A stretch of DNA of 64,000 nt from Portibacter lacus (lineage in GTDB: Bacteria; Bacteroidota; Bacteroidia; Chitinophagales; Saprospiraceae). The stretch is taken from assembly GCF_021533215.1 (NCBI RefSeq), contig NZ_JAJNKA010000002.1:62001-126000 (forward strand), read 5' to 3'. The notes beneath the pieces are model-generated. The model had not been told where the DNA came from and searched no databases. It saw nothing but the letters and a program-made list of their open reading frames with translations. How positions within the stretch are numbered: the first letter of the stretch is position 1; each line of letters begins with the position of its first letter. The translations under genes and the position numbers were made by a program. Below are positions 1 through 9,048 of the stretch, in pieces.

Positions 1-1194
1 TTCCTCTGTATACAATATCGCTTCCGGATGTTCACGAAGGACTCTGCTTCCAGGATCTGCTGCAAGTGGTGTCCACCATATCTTAGCTTTTAATCCACGC
101 TTGTGAATTTCGTCTACGATCTCCTTCATTTCTGCATCTCCTCCGGGAAATCGGTCAGGACTTAATTCCCATTCTCCCTCTGCTATCTGAAAACCATCAT
201 CCACAACAGCCCATTTGATACCAAGTTCTTTCACCTTATCTAGGGTTCCGATCAATTCATTCTTTGTAAACGTTCTTTCATAACCCCACGCACACCAGAT
301 CGGCTCAAATGCCTCTTCTTCAGCAGGCACCATTTCGATACCTTTCGCTTGCATGAATTCTGAGTATTTCGATAGCCCAGCATAGTAATCTCCCTGATGA
401 GTCAGGTAGAATGAATTCAAGGTAGAGATCGTATCACCTGGATTCATCCATGAAGGATATCCGTATTCATGCATTATCTGAATGGTCGCATCCATCTTAC
501 TTCCTTCGAGACTAGTCGGCAGGTTAATTTCTTTCGGTACTAACTCCGTATGACCTATAGCAATTCCCATATCCGGTCTCCATAAATCTACGACTGGCAC
601 ACCTCCACCGTAATCCGAATTATTCATCCCCATGAAATTCTTGTCATAGTAGAATTCATTCACTTCTCTGATCCAATCTTGTCTTGCTGAAGTAGAACTT
701 CCTTGAAAAGCATAGTAAGATGGTTCTTTCTCTGTATTCTTAAATGCCACATTATTCGTCACCCATCGATCTATGATTTTAGAATCTTCGCCATAATTAA
801 CAAAAGTGGTGTGGCTTAATACTAATTCTGGAAAGGATTCATAAGTGGTGTATTTTGTTATTTTTTCAATTTTCTCTTTTTCGTTTTTTCCCTTTACCGT
901 GTATTGAATTCCTTTTCCTACTTTATCATTAATTTTCACCTCAGTCGTGCTGTACACTTTGAATTGATCAACTTGCTGTCCTTTAAAAACTAAAAAATCA
1001 GAAGCCTGATAGCCATCCATAATCGGATCGCACTCTGTACTTTTATATTCTAGTCTGATATGCATATTTTCATCTAGTGCGAAACCAAGTTCACCAGATT
1101 CAAAAGCAAATTGAGCTCCGAGTTCAGGAGCCGAATCCATCACATTAATGTTAAAAAAATTGAAAGCAATTAGACAAAGTGAAACAAAACTCAT
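1..1194 (-). CDS. GH36-type alpha-galactosidase / alpha-N-acetylgalactosaminidase, partial
   Basis: The frame stays open from ATG at 1194 to the left edge, giving 398 residues; the C-terminal part lies outside the window. The start is preceded by only 5 bases after the aldolase stop. Residues 1-20 are hydrophobic and may be a short signal peptide. Residues about 30-290 look like the beta-sandwich domain of GH36 (clan GH-D). The TIM barrel then begins with W-A-V-V-D-D-G-F at 329-335, R-F-P-G-G at 348-352 and G-L-K-A-K-I-W-W at 367-374, all typical of melibiases. The catalytic nucleophile and acid/base lie beyond the edge and cannot be checked. GH36 includes alpha-galactosidases and alpha-N-acetylgalactosaminidases. 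The AgaS-type operon upstream makes the second activity attractive, but that is inference. Confidence 0.85.
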   Translation of the reverse strand, partial: MSFVSLCLIAFNFFNINVMDSAPELGAQFAFESGELGFALDENMHIRLEYKSTECDPIMDGYQASDFLVFKGQQVDQFKVYSTTEVKINDKVGKGIQYTVKGKNEKEKIEKITKYTTYESFPELVLSHTTFVNYGEDSKIIDRWVTNNVAFKNTEKEPSYYAFQGSSTSARQDWIREVNEFYYDKNFMGMNNSDYGGGVPVVDLWRPDMGIAIGHTELVPKEINLPTSLEGSKMDATIQIMHEYGYPSWMNPGDTISTLNSFYLTHQGDYYAGLSKYSEFMQAKGIEMVPAEEEAFEPIWCAWGYERTFTKNELIGTLDKVKELGIKWAVVDDGFQIAEGEWELSPDRFPGGDAEMKEIVDEIHKRGLKAKIWWTPLAADPGSRVLREHPEAILYTEE

Positions 1195-1199
1195 AGGTG

Positions 1200-2033
1200 T
1201 TATAATTTTATTAATGATGCGTCATTGATAACGTTAATTTTTTCTTTTACTAAATTTTTAGCAGCCTCAGTTGCTACTGGGAAGACTTTTCTAAGATCAA
1301 TTTCATCCGTAGCATTCATGTGCGCTTTCAACTTAAGCATGAAGGCATTCTTTATCTCAGTTGCCAAGTTGATCTTTGTAATTCCTTGTCTGACTGCAGC
1401 CTGTATCTGATCAGCAGGAATACCAGAACTTCCATGTAATACTAACGCAGCATTTGTTACAGCGTTAATTTCTCCGATAAGATCTATCTGCAAGTTAGGA
1501 GTTGTTTTATAAAATCCATGTGCTGAACCGACTGCAATGGCAAGTGCATTCACACCTGTCTGATCTACGAACGACTTTGCCTCATCTGGTTGAGTATAAA
1601 CCATTTTTTGTTGCTGATCTAATTTTGCGATATATCCTAATTCAGCTTCGACATTAATATCTTTTGCTGCTGCATAATTCACGATGGACTTCGTGATTTC
1701 TACATTTTCAGTAATTGGTTTCTCACTAGCATCGATCATCACAGAATCAAATCCAATATCGATACATGCTTTTACAAGGTCAGTGTTCTGCCCGTGATCT
1801 AAATGAATCCAGCCTTCCACCTCATGTTTTGCTAATCCCGCTCGCGCCATTTTATATGCCATGTCCAAGCCTAAATAATGAATAGAACTTTCTGAGAGCT
1901 GAACGATAAGGGAAGAATCTGTTTCCTTAGCGGCAGTAAGCACTGCAGTTAACGTTTCATAATTATAAAAATTAGTGGCTAATAAAGCCTTTCCTTCTTT
2001 TTTATTTAAAAGTAACTTTTCTTGTAATTTCAT
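1200..2033 (-). CDS. Class II fructose/tagatose-bisphosphate aldolase (KbaY/GatY-like)
   Basis: A cytoplasmic zinc-dependent aldolase of 277 residues, the usual length for the FbaA/GatY/KbaY family. It would split tagatose-1,6-bisphosphate or fructose-1,6-bisphosphate into DHAP and glyceraldehyde-3-phosphate. Visible motifs are HLDHG at 77-81 (catalytic Asp79 and zinc His80), GFDSVMIDAS at 94-103, EAELGYI at 129-135, GSAHG at 169-173 (zinc His172), LHGSSGIP at 199-206 (zinc His200) and the phosphate-binding KINLATE at 220-226. Its start overlaps the stop of the upstream PfkB kinase by 4 bases, so the two are translationally coupled. A tagatose-bisphosphate substrate is inferred from the AgaS and kinase neighbours; a fructose-bisphosphate substrate cannot be excluded. 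Confidence 0.9.
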   Translation of the reverse strand: MKLQEKLLLNKKEGKALLATNFYNYETLTAVLTAAKETDSSLIVQLSESSIHYLGLDMAYKMARAGLAKHEVEGWIHLDHGQNTDLVKACIDIGFDSVMIDASEKPITENVEITKSIVNYAAAKDINVEAELGYIAKLDQQQKMVYTQPDEAKSFVDQTGVNALAIAVGSAHGFYKTTPNLQIDLIGEINAVTNAALVLHGSSGIPADQIQAAVRQGITKINLATEIKNAFMLKLKAHMNATDEIDLRKVFPVATEAAKNLVKEKINVINDASLIKL

Positions 2034-2983
2034 AACTCTATTGAATAATCAAATTTTTCTAATGCAGTTTTCAAAATCCCTTCTTTAGTTTCGAAAGCTT
2101 TCGTTCCACCGGAATTAGTGGTATTAATCGCACCGACTATGTTTGCGAATTCTAAACATGCCAACGCATCATGATCGTTAATAAATCGATGAACATATCC
2201 AGCATCAAAACTATCTCCGGCACCAATACAATCAACTACATCATTATTTAAGAAAGAAGGTTTCGTTTCAAGCACACCATTGATGTATTTATGAGCTCCA
2301 AATTCACCGTCTTTTATAACTATTTTATCAAGGAAATTGTCTAATTGAGACAATCCTTCTTCTAAGGTATCTACTTTTGTTAATGCTAGGAATTCCTTTT
2401 TATTAGGTAAGAAGATGTCAACATATTCGAGTAAACTCTTCAAATCCAAGTCCCAATTTTCACTTGGATCCCACTGAGGATCTAATGAAGTCGTTAACCC
2501 TAAGTCTTTTATCATCTTAAAGATGGGAACTATGTCTTTTTTGATATTAGGTTGTAAGAAAACAGAGCTTATATGAACGTGATCAAATGCTGAGATGTTT
2601 TCTTTCGAAAGGTGACTCATAGAGAGTTCTTCCATTGCGCCTGGATAAGTAACCATCGCTCTATCCATTCCATAATTCATAACAACTGTAATCCCAGTTT
2701 TCAGACTAGGTGATCTTAAAATTTGATCAGTGACTACATTTTTCTCTGTCAATGTTCGCACGATAAAATCTCCAAAATCATCCTTCCCAACCATGCCCAA
2801 GTAAGAAACATCAGTCCCTAGTGCACTTAAGTTTGCCGCGAAAATAGCTGAACTACTGCCTAGCGTAACATCTAATTCATCTGCAATTTTCTCCTTACTC
2901 ATTTCAGGAAAACCCTTGATATGATTCAAGATCATATCTATATTCAGCTCTCCAATAACTAAAACTTTCTTAGACATAAACAA
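2030..2983 (-). CDS. PfkB-family sugar (phosphate) kinase
   Basis: A ribokinase/PfkB kinase of 317 residues (315 if Met3 is the start). The N-terminal strand VLVIGELNID at 7-16 and the G-S-S-S-A-I-F-A-A-N-L-S-L-like sugar-binding segment at 42-54 fit the family. The ATP/anion-hole signature GAGDSFDAGY at 254-263 is intact, with Asp257 as catalytic base. It lies directly between agaS-like and aldolase genes (the AgaS-type stop at 2984 abuts, and it overlaps the aldolase by 4 bases), so its likely job is to phosphorylate tagatose-6-phosphate or a related hexose. Family members act on ribose, fructose, KDG, nucleosides and sugar phosphates, and the sequence alone does not decide. Confidence 0.88.
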   Translation of the reverse strand: MFMSKKVLVIGELNIDMILNHIKGFPEMSKEKIADELDVTLGSSSAIFAANLSALGTDVSYLGMVGKDDFGDFIVRTLTEKNVVTDQILRSPSLKTGITVVMNYGMDRAMVTYPGAMEELSMSHLSKENISAFDHVHISSVFLQPNIKKDIVPIFKMIKDLGLTTSLDPQWDPSENWDLDLKSLLEYVDIFLPNKKEFLALTKVDTLEEGLSQLDNFLDKIVIKDGEFGAHKYINGVLETKPSFLNNDVVDCIGAGDSFDAGYVHRFINDHDALACLEFANIVGAINTTNSGGTKAFETKEGILKTALEKFDYSIEL

Positions 2984-4126
2984 TTAGTTATAAATATTAA
3001 CACCTTGAACAACACGAGATATTGCCCCATTTCTAGAGGGATTATCTGGCTTTAGACCTAAGTGAATTGACTTATACATGGCTAGTAATTGAGCAGGTAA
3101 TATGCTCGCTACTGATAACAAATCCTTATCTATTGTATGAGACAATTCACAATCCAGTTCTATCTTCCAATCCATATTCTCAATTTCTCCGATATGCTCC
3201 CCTATCGCTAACTGGCCCATCGGACAACTATTATCTTTCATTGTCTGAAGCAAATCTAATTCATACCTACTTGCATAAGGATTATTAGACAAATGATACA
3301 CAACTAAGGTGTTTTCATCAATAACGGCTTTCGGGCCGTGCCTTAATCCTAGAAACGAATCATGCTTACAAATAACCATTCCATCTGTTAGTTCTTGCAT
3401 CTTCAGTTGCGCTTCTTTCGCAACACCATATAATGCTCCTGATCCTAAAAAGATAGCTCTGGTAAATGGTTGTGCCGAGATACTGTATATGTATTCCGCT
3501 TGCGATAAAGCATTGTTTCCATATGTTACAAGTTTATCTACTTCTGATTCTAATGCTTCTATTTCATCAATTCTCGAAATTAGAATTCCAGCAATCATCA
3601 TTCCCGAATAACTACTAGTCATGGCAAGGCTCTTATCATTAGCCTCTGGCGGCAATGTAAAAACATATCCATTTTCTTTATGGTTCTTTGCAAGATCACC
3701 TTCTGGATTACAAGTAATGATTAAGTGCTTGCAATTCTTCGTGTGATTATCTGCTAGTTTCACTACGGCTGAACTTTCTGGGCTATTTCCTGATCTTGCA
3801 AAACTCACAAGAAATAGATTTTGATTTTTTAGAAAAAAATCTGTGGGATGCGAAACAATATGTGTGGTAGAAATCGGCTCAGCAATTTTATTAAACTTAT
3901 TTCGAAAGCTTCTCTGAACTGCGATTCCGATATATGCACTCGTTCCAGCTCCTGTTAATACAATATTATCAGATTGCTCAATTCCTGAGTTAACAAACTC
4001 TTTAATTTCGTCCTTATTATCGTATATCTTTTTCCAGATTTTCTTCCATAATTTCGGCTGATGAAATATTTCAGCATTTGTATGGGCTGCATTTCCATCA
4101 CTTTTAATAAGTTTTTCTGACCACAT
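2984..4126 (-). CDS. AgaS-type SIS-domain sugar-phosphate deaminase/isomerase
   Basis: This 380-residue protein has two SIS (sugar isomerase) domains. The first contains TGAGTSAYIG at 58-67 and the phosphosugar-binding SFARSGNSPES at 108-118. The second contains LGSGALYGVAKEAQLK at 227-242 followed by ELTDG at 245-249, then FLGLRHGP at 258-265. This pattern and length match AgaS, which converts galactosamine-6-phosphate to tagatose-6-phosphate and ammonia; some members are called tagatose-6-phosphate ketose/aldose isomerase. It is the first gene of a leftward operon with a kinase, a class II aldolase and a GH36 enzyme, which supplies the next steps to triose phosphates. No N-acetylgalactosamine-6-phosphate deacetylase is visible, although it could lie left of the window. 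Confidence 0.85.
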   Translation of the reverse strand: MWSEKLIKSDGNAAHTNAEIFHQPKLWKKIWKKIYDNKDEIKEFVNSGIEQSDNIVLTGAGTSAYIGIAVQRSFRNKFNKIAEPISTTHIVSHPTDFFLKNQNLFLVSFARSGNSPESSAVVKLADNHTKNCKHLIITCNPEGDLAKNHKENGYVFTLPPEANDKSLAMTSSYSGMMIAGILISRIDEIEALESEVDKLVTYGNNALSQAEYIYSISAQPFTRAIFLGSGALYGVAKEAQLKMQELTDGMVICKHDSFLGLRHGPKAVIDENTLVVYHLSNNPYASRYELDLLQTMKDNSCPMGQLAIGEHIGEIENMDWKIELDCELSHTIDKDLLSVASILPAQLLAMYKSIHLGLKPDNPSRNGAISRVVQGVNIYN

Positions 4127-4151
4127 AATTATCCTTCCAACTTTAGTTTCC

Positions 4152-4159
4152 CAAATTTA
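4152..4159 (-). promoter_or_regulatory. Bacteroidota -7 promoter element of the agaS operon
   Basis: On the minus strand the sequence is TAAATTTG, an exact match to the Bacteroidota primary-sigma -7 consensus TAnnTTTG. It lies 25 bases upstream of the agaS-like ATG, leaving a leader of roughly 18 bases. A clear -33 TTTG is not seen; a T-rich stretch near 4180 is the best substitute and lies inside the palindrome. Confidence 0.5.
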
Positions 4160-4167
4160 TTAAAATA

Positions 4168-4208
4168 AACAAGAATATAAAACTTTCATAAAGTTATTAT
4201 TTCTTGTT
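4168..4208. promoter_or_regulatory. Probable DeoR-type operator: 41-bp two-tier palindrome
   Basis: Outer arms AACAAGAA (4168-4175) and TTCTTGTT (4201-4208) are exact complements. Inner arms AACTTT (4181-4186) and AAAGTT (4190-4195) share the same centre, base 4188. It lies between the divergent deoR-like gene and the agaS operon, just upstream of the -7 element and over the expected -33 region. A repressor bound here would block the operon. Binding by the adjacent DeoR protein is inferred. Confidence 0.6.
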
Positions 4209-4290
4209 TTATCTTATTTTACATTGTTATTTGCCTTTTATTTCTTATTTTTTGAGAATAAACTTAAATTTAAAGTAAATTAGGTCTTAT

Positions 4291-5067
4291 ATGAAATATA
4301 GAAAATCTACTGTTGCACGGAGAAATCAAATTTTAAACCAGTTGAATGCCAAGGGAGAAATCTTTGTTGACCAATTGAGTAAGGAATTTGAGGTGAGTGA
4401 AGTCACTATTAGAAACGACTTAGACCAATTAGAAAAAAAGAAACTTCTAATACGGGCAAGAGGCGGAGCAATGAAACACGTAGGTGGCGTTGGACTTGAT
4501 TTTGGCATTTCAGAAAAAGATAAAATCAACTTTTCAGACAAGGTAAAAATTGGAGAATTTGCATCTTCCCTTATTCAGGATGGCGACATCATCATTATAG
4601 ACTCAGGAACAACAACAGCAGAACTCGCTAAAAACCTGGATCGATTTAATGATTTAACAGTTATCACGAATGCTATTAACATCGCCATTATCATTAGTAA
4701 GTTTCCGAATATCAACCTAATCATGCCAGGAGGCCACATGAGAAAGAATTCCCAGTCCTTAGTCGGACCAATTGCCGGAAAGAGCTTATCCCGATTTCAT
4801 GTCGATAAATTATTCCTTGGCGTAGATGGAGTTGACATCACGGACGGTCTCTTCACAGCCAATATGGAAGAAGCACACCTAAACGAGCAAATGATCAAGA
4901 TATCAAATGAAATAATCGTACTAACCGATGCCTCTAAATTTAACCGCCAAGCCTTTGCTTACATCTGTGGAATTAACGAAGTAGACCGCATAGTAACCGA
5001 CAAAAGAATCAATGAAGAAGATATCGCTCTCCTTACCGACAAAGGCATAAAGATGGACGTTGTATAA
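4291..5067 (+). CDS. DeoR-family transcriptional regulator (AgaR/LacR-like)
   Basis: A 258-residue protein with the full DeoR layout. The N-terminal winged helix-turn-helix (about 5-62) has the typical V-D-Q-L-S-K-E-F-E-V-S-E-V-T-I-R-N-D-L recognition region and the R-A-R-G-G-A wing. A C-terminal DeoRC sugar-phosphate sensor domain (about 75-235) includes IIDSGTTTAELAKNL and V-I-T-N-A. DeoR proteins are usually repressors released by a phosphorylated sugar. It is transcribed away from the agaS-like operon across a 164-base spacer holding a large palindrome, so it probably controls that operon and itself. The gene is convergent with, and directly abuts, the DUF4832 gene at 5068. Confidence 0.92.
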   Translation: MKYRKSTVARRNQILNQLNAKGEIFVDQLSKEFEVSEVTIRNDLDQLEKKKLLIRARGGAMKHVGGVGLDFGISEKDKINFSDKVKIGEFASSLIQDGDIIIIDSGTTTAELAKNLDRFNDLTVITNAINIAIIISKFPNINLIMPGGHMRKNSQSLVGPIAGKSLSRFHVDKLFLGVDGVDITDGLFTANMEEAHLNEQMIKISNEIIVLTDASKFNRQAFAYICGINEVDRIVTDKRINEEDIALLTDKGIKMDVV

Positions 5068-7764
5068 TTAAATTTTTATCAATTTAGAAATTAGCAATTG
5101 ATCATCTTTCCTGCTTTTCAGCAGATACATTCCTTTTTTCAACTGAGAAATATCAAGCTTCGTCACCTGGTTTTCATAAGCCTTTATTAGTCGACCTGAA
5201 AGATCAAAAATTTGCAAATTATCTATTTGCTGCTCAAAAATAATTTCAGACTGCGAAGGATTCGGTAAAAACTTCAAAGGCAAAGTATTCTTGAAAATAT
5301 CTACTGTGGAAGAACCGCCTATTATTCCAGTTTTGGGTTCTGTATACACAGACCAACCCAACTCATTTCTCGTTTGAATTCGATAATAGTAAACACCATT
5401 TTCTAAAAAATCATCATAGAAAAAATCCTTTGATTGAGCCAGCTCTTTAATCACCTCATACCCTTGGCCATCCGAAGATCGCTCCAAAGAATACAAATCA
5501 CATCGCTCACAAGCCTCCCAACGAATTTCAAGTCGAGAATCAGGAAAAGCGGAAGAATTACTTACTTCAAAATTACCTGGCAAATCTGGAGGTAACTTTC
5601 TAATAATATAAGATGGATCATCCTTTTCCCCACCAAGCGCAACTCCCCCTTCATTAATCAGAGCATAAACTGGAATTGCAGCATTCTCGCCAATGTTAGA
5701 AAAGTAAACATATGGAAAGCCAATTTCCAAAATACCATCATTCCCCACAATACTTAGCTCATCTGCTTCAAGCAACCAAGAATCACCATCAAAAAAGAAC
5801 AAGGCACCATCTCTAATTAAAAAATCAGCACCATCAGCTGGGCTACCATCCATTGAACCCGTTGATAAGTCATTATCCGTATTCAGAAAAACCGAATAGT
5901 TCTCTACCGTCCCATAAAGCCCAACAAATAGTGAATCAACGCTAAAATTAGCTCTCAAAATATAAGCTTTCTGTTCTACGCTTAACGCTGATGCAACTGG
6001 AGCGATATCCGCCCAGTCTTCATCTTGACCATCTACTACAATTTCATTCAAACCCTCTTCATAAGACTGTGTCAACACTTCGACTACATCAGACTCATAA
6101 GTCCTTTCCGAAACATCTTCTAAAACATATTTATAAGAATAACTCACACCTTCCTGAACATCTACATCCTGAAAATAATCCAAGCTTGCTGGAATAACTC
6201 CAACATTGACATAAGGCATATCCTGTTCTGCTCTCAACACATTCCTATACTGGAAAGACGTATCTCTTCCCCAAAAAATCAGGTTGCTCAAATTACCACT
6301 CCCTTGAAATATCTCCGTAGGTCCCACAACTTCAACTTTCGCCTCATCTACATCAGAAAAATATAATTCCCCATTGTAGACATCACTTTCGTTTTCGGCT
6401 GAAACATTTAAGGTTAATCCTAAATTATGCATACCCGTATTTTCATCCCAGATATCATCATTCGCCAACCTAATATTATAAGCCAACTCATCTGCAAGAC
6501 TTGGACTTCCATCAGGAAAACTCAAGTAGACCTCATAAGCTCCTAGCTCAACATCAACTGGCAATCCCGCTTCAACATTCACTGAAAACACCTCGCCAAT
6601 CGGCCATTCTCTTATATCATCTTTTGAAAGATAACGATATGATTTTCCAGTAGCTTTATTTTCCAAAACAACCTCATAACTTCTATAATTATAAGGATTA
6701 GCATAACCATCGTTTTGTAGATTCAATTCTAAACTTACACTTCCTTTTGAATTAATTTCAGGACTCAACTTAGCACTAACTAATTTTATTCTATACCCCA
6801 ACCTTCTTTCCACATCATCAAAACAGCCCTGGTCCTTCCAAGCACTCAACACACTTCCGTGGTAGTCTATATTCAAGTAAGACCAATGGAATCGTTCTAA
6901 TTCAGAAGTTGCAAATTCACAATCAGAATATGGCGGCGCTAATCCACAAGTTTCTCCACCCATAGGCGTATACTTCGTTTCTTCTTCTAAGTAGGGCTTC
7001 TCAACAGATGGATTCCCATAAGTCCCGACGTCATTAGCAGAAGCTACAAAACAATCATTATGGTGCCCTACTCGGGACAAATCTGAACCATTAAAAGCAT
7101 TCAGATCGCTTAATGGTTCCTGTGTATCAAAAATTCTCATTTTGAAATTAGGTGTCCTTAACTGAATCATCCTATTTTCAGGCAATGCATCTAACAATTC
7201 AAAAACTACGTTGCCTCTTGCTTCCCAATGCTCAGGCTTGATATCACTAGGCGAAAATCCAGCAAAATGATCCGTGTAATACCATTCACCCCACGCACCG
7301 ACTAATCCAGTCTGCACCACCGATATCACATCTGAATGCGCATTAAATATTCCCTTCAACTGCCGTACATGCGTATAAACCATTTCAGGCTTTGCATCGC
7401 CGTAAGGAGCAGACGATCGCTTAGTATAAGCGAAACGCACGACAGCTTTCAAACCAGCTTTCCTAAGAACATTAAAGTCCTTAGCCATATTATCCAAGTA
7501 CGATTGAGAAATAGGTTTACCTACAAAATCCTCTAGGTAAAAAACCCTAAGAATCAATGTTATTTGATCCTGCTCTCTATAAGATCGAAGGGTTTCTACA
7601 TTCAAGTTTTGATAATTAGCCGAATGCACTTCTGTATGCTTATAAAAACCTCTTTCTGGATTGCTAATCACTTCATCCGAAGAAGCATACTCTTTTTCAA
7701 CAACGTCTTGGGCAATTGCAAAATTAAAGGCAAAAATAAAGACAAGGAATAATCTGCTTTTCAT
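5068..7764 (-). CDS. T9SS-exported DUF4874/DUF4832 protein with CBM9-like and FnIII-like domains
   Basis: Read from ATG at 7764, which gives the clean signal peptide M-K-S-R-L-F-L-V-F-I-F...A-I-A-Q, the protein has 898 residues. An upstream ATG at 7800 would put 12 residues before the signal. Residues about 25-180 match DUF4874 (NPERGFY at 35-41; QTGLVGAWGEWY at 151-162) and about 190-420 match DUF4832. Two FnIII-like segments (about 480-565 and 720-805) bracket a beta-rich D-G-x-x-x-D-W domain (about 575-705) resembling CBM9-like modules. Residues about 825-898 form a T9SS sorting domain ending K-L-I-K-I. The TIM-barrel-like N-terminus and Glu160 suggest a glycoside hydrolase, but the activity is unproven. 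It follows a lipoprotein gene carrying the same CBM9-like module. Confidence 0.8.
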   Translation of the reverse strand: MKSRLFLVFIFAFNFAIAQDVVEKEYASSDEVISNPERGFYKHTEVHSANYQNLNVETLRSYREQDQITLILRVFYLEDFVGKPISQSYLDNMAKDFNVLRKAGLKAVVRFAYTKRSSAPYGDAKPEMVYTHVRQLKGIFNAHSDVISVVQTGLVGAWGEWYYTDHFAGFSPSDIKPEHWEARGNVVFELLDALPENRMIQLRTPNFKMRIFDTQEPLSDLNAFNGSDLSRVGHHNDCFVASANDVGTYGNPSVEKPYLEEETKYTPMGGETCGLAPPYSDCEFATSELERFHWSYLNIDYHGSVLSAWKDQGCFDDVERRLGYRIKLVSAKLSPEINSKGSVSLELNLQNDGYANPYNYRSYEVVLENKATGKSYRYLSKDDIREWPIGEVFSVNVEAGLPVDVELGAYEVYLSFPDGSPSLADELAYNIRLANDDIWDENTGMHNLGLTLNVSAENESDVYNGELYFSDVDEAKVEVVGPTEIFQGSGNLSNLIFWGRDTSFQYRNVLRAEQDMPYVNVGVIPASLDYFQDVDVQEGVSYSYKYVLEDVSERTYESDVVEVLTQSYEEGLNEIVVDGQDEDWADIAPVASALSVEQKAYILRANFSVDSLFVGLYGTVENYSVFLNTDNDLSTGSMDGSPADGADFLIRDGALFFFDGDSWLLEADELSIVGNDGILEIGFPYVYFSNIGENAAIPVYALINEGGVALGGEKDDPSYIIRKLPPDLPGNFEVSNSSAFPDSRLEIRWEACERCDLYSLERSSDGQGYEVIKELAQSKDFFYDDFLENGVYYYRIQTRNELGWSVYTEPKTGIIGGSSTVDIFKNTLPLKFLPNPSQSEIIFEQQIDNLQIFDLSGRLIKAYENQVTKLDISQLKKGMYLLKSRKDDQLLISKLIKI

Positions 7765-7847
7765 AGGTCTGAATATAAAAAAGGGGGAGAAATAATTCAC
7801 CCCCTCTACACTTAAAAATCTTATTTTTTTTCTTACAAAGGCAACTA

Positions 7848-8735
7848 CTACTTGAATGTATATACAAATAATGTTCCTTCAGGGTTATCATTTTCGTTCC
7901 AGAATACTGGTGCAGCACCAACAGGCCCCCAAGTTTCAAGAGACATATCTGCAACAGCAATACCAATTGCTTCTGTAGAAATTGTCTTTCCTAATGCAGT
8001 AAGATCAATTACCATCTCATATGCAAGACCACCTTGTATACTGATCATTTCAGAAGCAACAACAAAATCTGCAATATTTTCATTAGACGGAGTTGCACTC
8101 CAGTTCCAATTTCCAGGGTTACTTCCGTCACATGGCTCACATGGATACAAAGCTCCATATTGTTCTTCACCAGCAGATAAATTACCTTCTACAAGAACAT
8201 CTTCGCCACCCATTAAATATTGCCAATCGATCTGTGCACCAGTTGAACGATCGTTATCTACGTTCAAATATACTTGAGTTAGTGGAGTCAAATCTGCAGT
8301 TCCTTCTACATACAAGAACAACTTATTATTGTCCAAGTTTTCAACTTTTACATTCGTAATAGTTCCACCACCAGTAAATGCAACTTCAGTATCATCCCAA
8401 TCACTAAGGTCACCATCGATTGTAATATTGATAATATCAAGAACTTCTTGCTTAGAATCAGTTCCTCCAGCACTTGTTGCTGTCAACTTAGCTACATAAC
8501 TACCGTTCGCAGCATATGTATGCACTGGATTTGCTTCAGAAGAAGACTCACCATCTCCAAATTCCCATGCATAAGTATCAGCATCTGCAGATGCATTTGT
8601 AAATGTTGCAACCTTACCATCTATGGCTACAGAGAATCCTGCTGTTGGCTCCGGAATCACTACTGGATCTTCTTTACATGAAGAAACAACAAACATCAAA
8701 AGCAACATCGGAAGAATATAACTTAACTTTTTCAT
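7848..8735 (-). CDS. Surface lipoprotein with PKD and CBM9-like domains
   Basis: From ATG at 8735 the protein has 295 residues and a lipoprotein signal ending V-V-S-S-C (Cys20), followed by a short acidic linker. Residues about 33-108 are a PKD domain with the signature W-E-F-G-D-G and H-T-Y. Residues about 112-295 begin I-D-G-D-L-S-D-W-D and look like a CBM9-type beta-sandwich, similar to the internal module of the 898-residue protein encoded next to it (both have an L-N-x-D-N-D-x-S-T-G run). Lying beside susC/susD on the opposite strand, it may act as a SusE/SusF-like glycan-binding surface protein; that is inference. An upstream in-frame ATG at 8750 is less likely. Confidence 0.8.
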   Translation of the reverse strand: MKKLSYILPMLLLMFVVSSCKEDPVVIPEPTAGFSVAIDGKVATFTNASADADTYAWEFGDGESSSEANPVHTYAANGSYVAKLTATSAGGTDSKQEVLDIINITIDGDLSDWDDTEVAFTGGGTITNVKVENLDNNKLFLYVEGTADLTPLTQVYLNVDNDRSTGAQIDWQYLMGGEDVLVEGNLSAGEEQYGALYPCEPCDGSNPGNWNWSATPSNENIADFVVASEMISIQGGLAYEMVIDLTALGKTISTEAIGIAVADMSLETWGPVGAAPVFWNENDNPEGTLFVYTFK

Positions 8736-9048
8736 AATCTTATCTTTCAAATTAATTTTCTAAATAAATAGGTTTCGTAAGTATTTAACAATATAACGAA
8801 AGTAAAAGAAAATTGTGAAAATAAAAAATAAGTTGAAATTTATTTTTCAAAATTATCGACATACACTATAATGTGTCTCATGCTTATAAAATACAAATTA
8901 ATAAATCACAAATAGTCACAAACATAAATTTAAATGCGTTTTAACACAAATAATAAATAAATAATAATGTAATGAAATTATTAAAACTTACATTTTATTG
9001 TTTTATTTGTAAAACGAAGTTATTTAGTAAAGAAAAACTATATTCTAT
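8736..9048. other. Divergent AT-rich intergenic region between lipoprotein and susC genes
   Basis: These 313 bases hold no gene that I can support. The region is very AT-rich and must carry both divergent promoters. A near-consensus -7 element for susC (TTTATTTG, 9002-9009, one mismatch to TAnnTTTG) lies 39 bases before the ATG. No convincing large palindrome was found. Confidence 0.4.

Noticed and set aside
7724-7966. An 80-residue minus-strand frame between the DUF4832 and PKD lipoprotein genes
   Set aside because: It overlaps the ends of two well-supported genes in another frame and shows no domain or signal.
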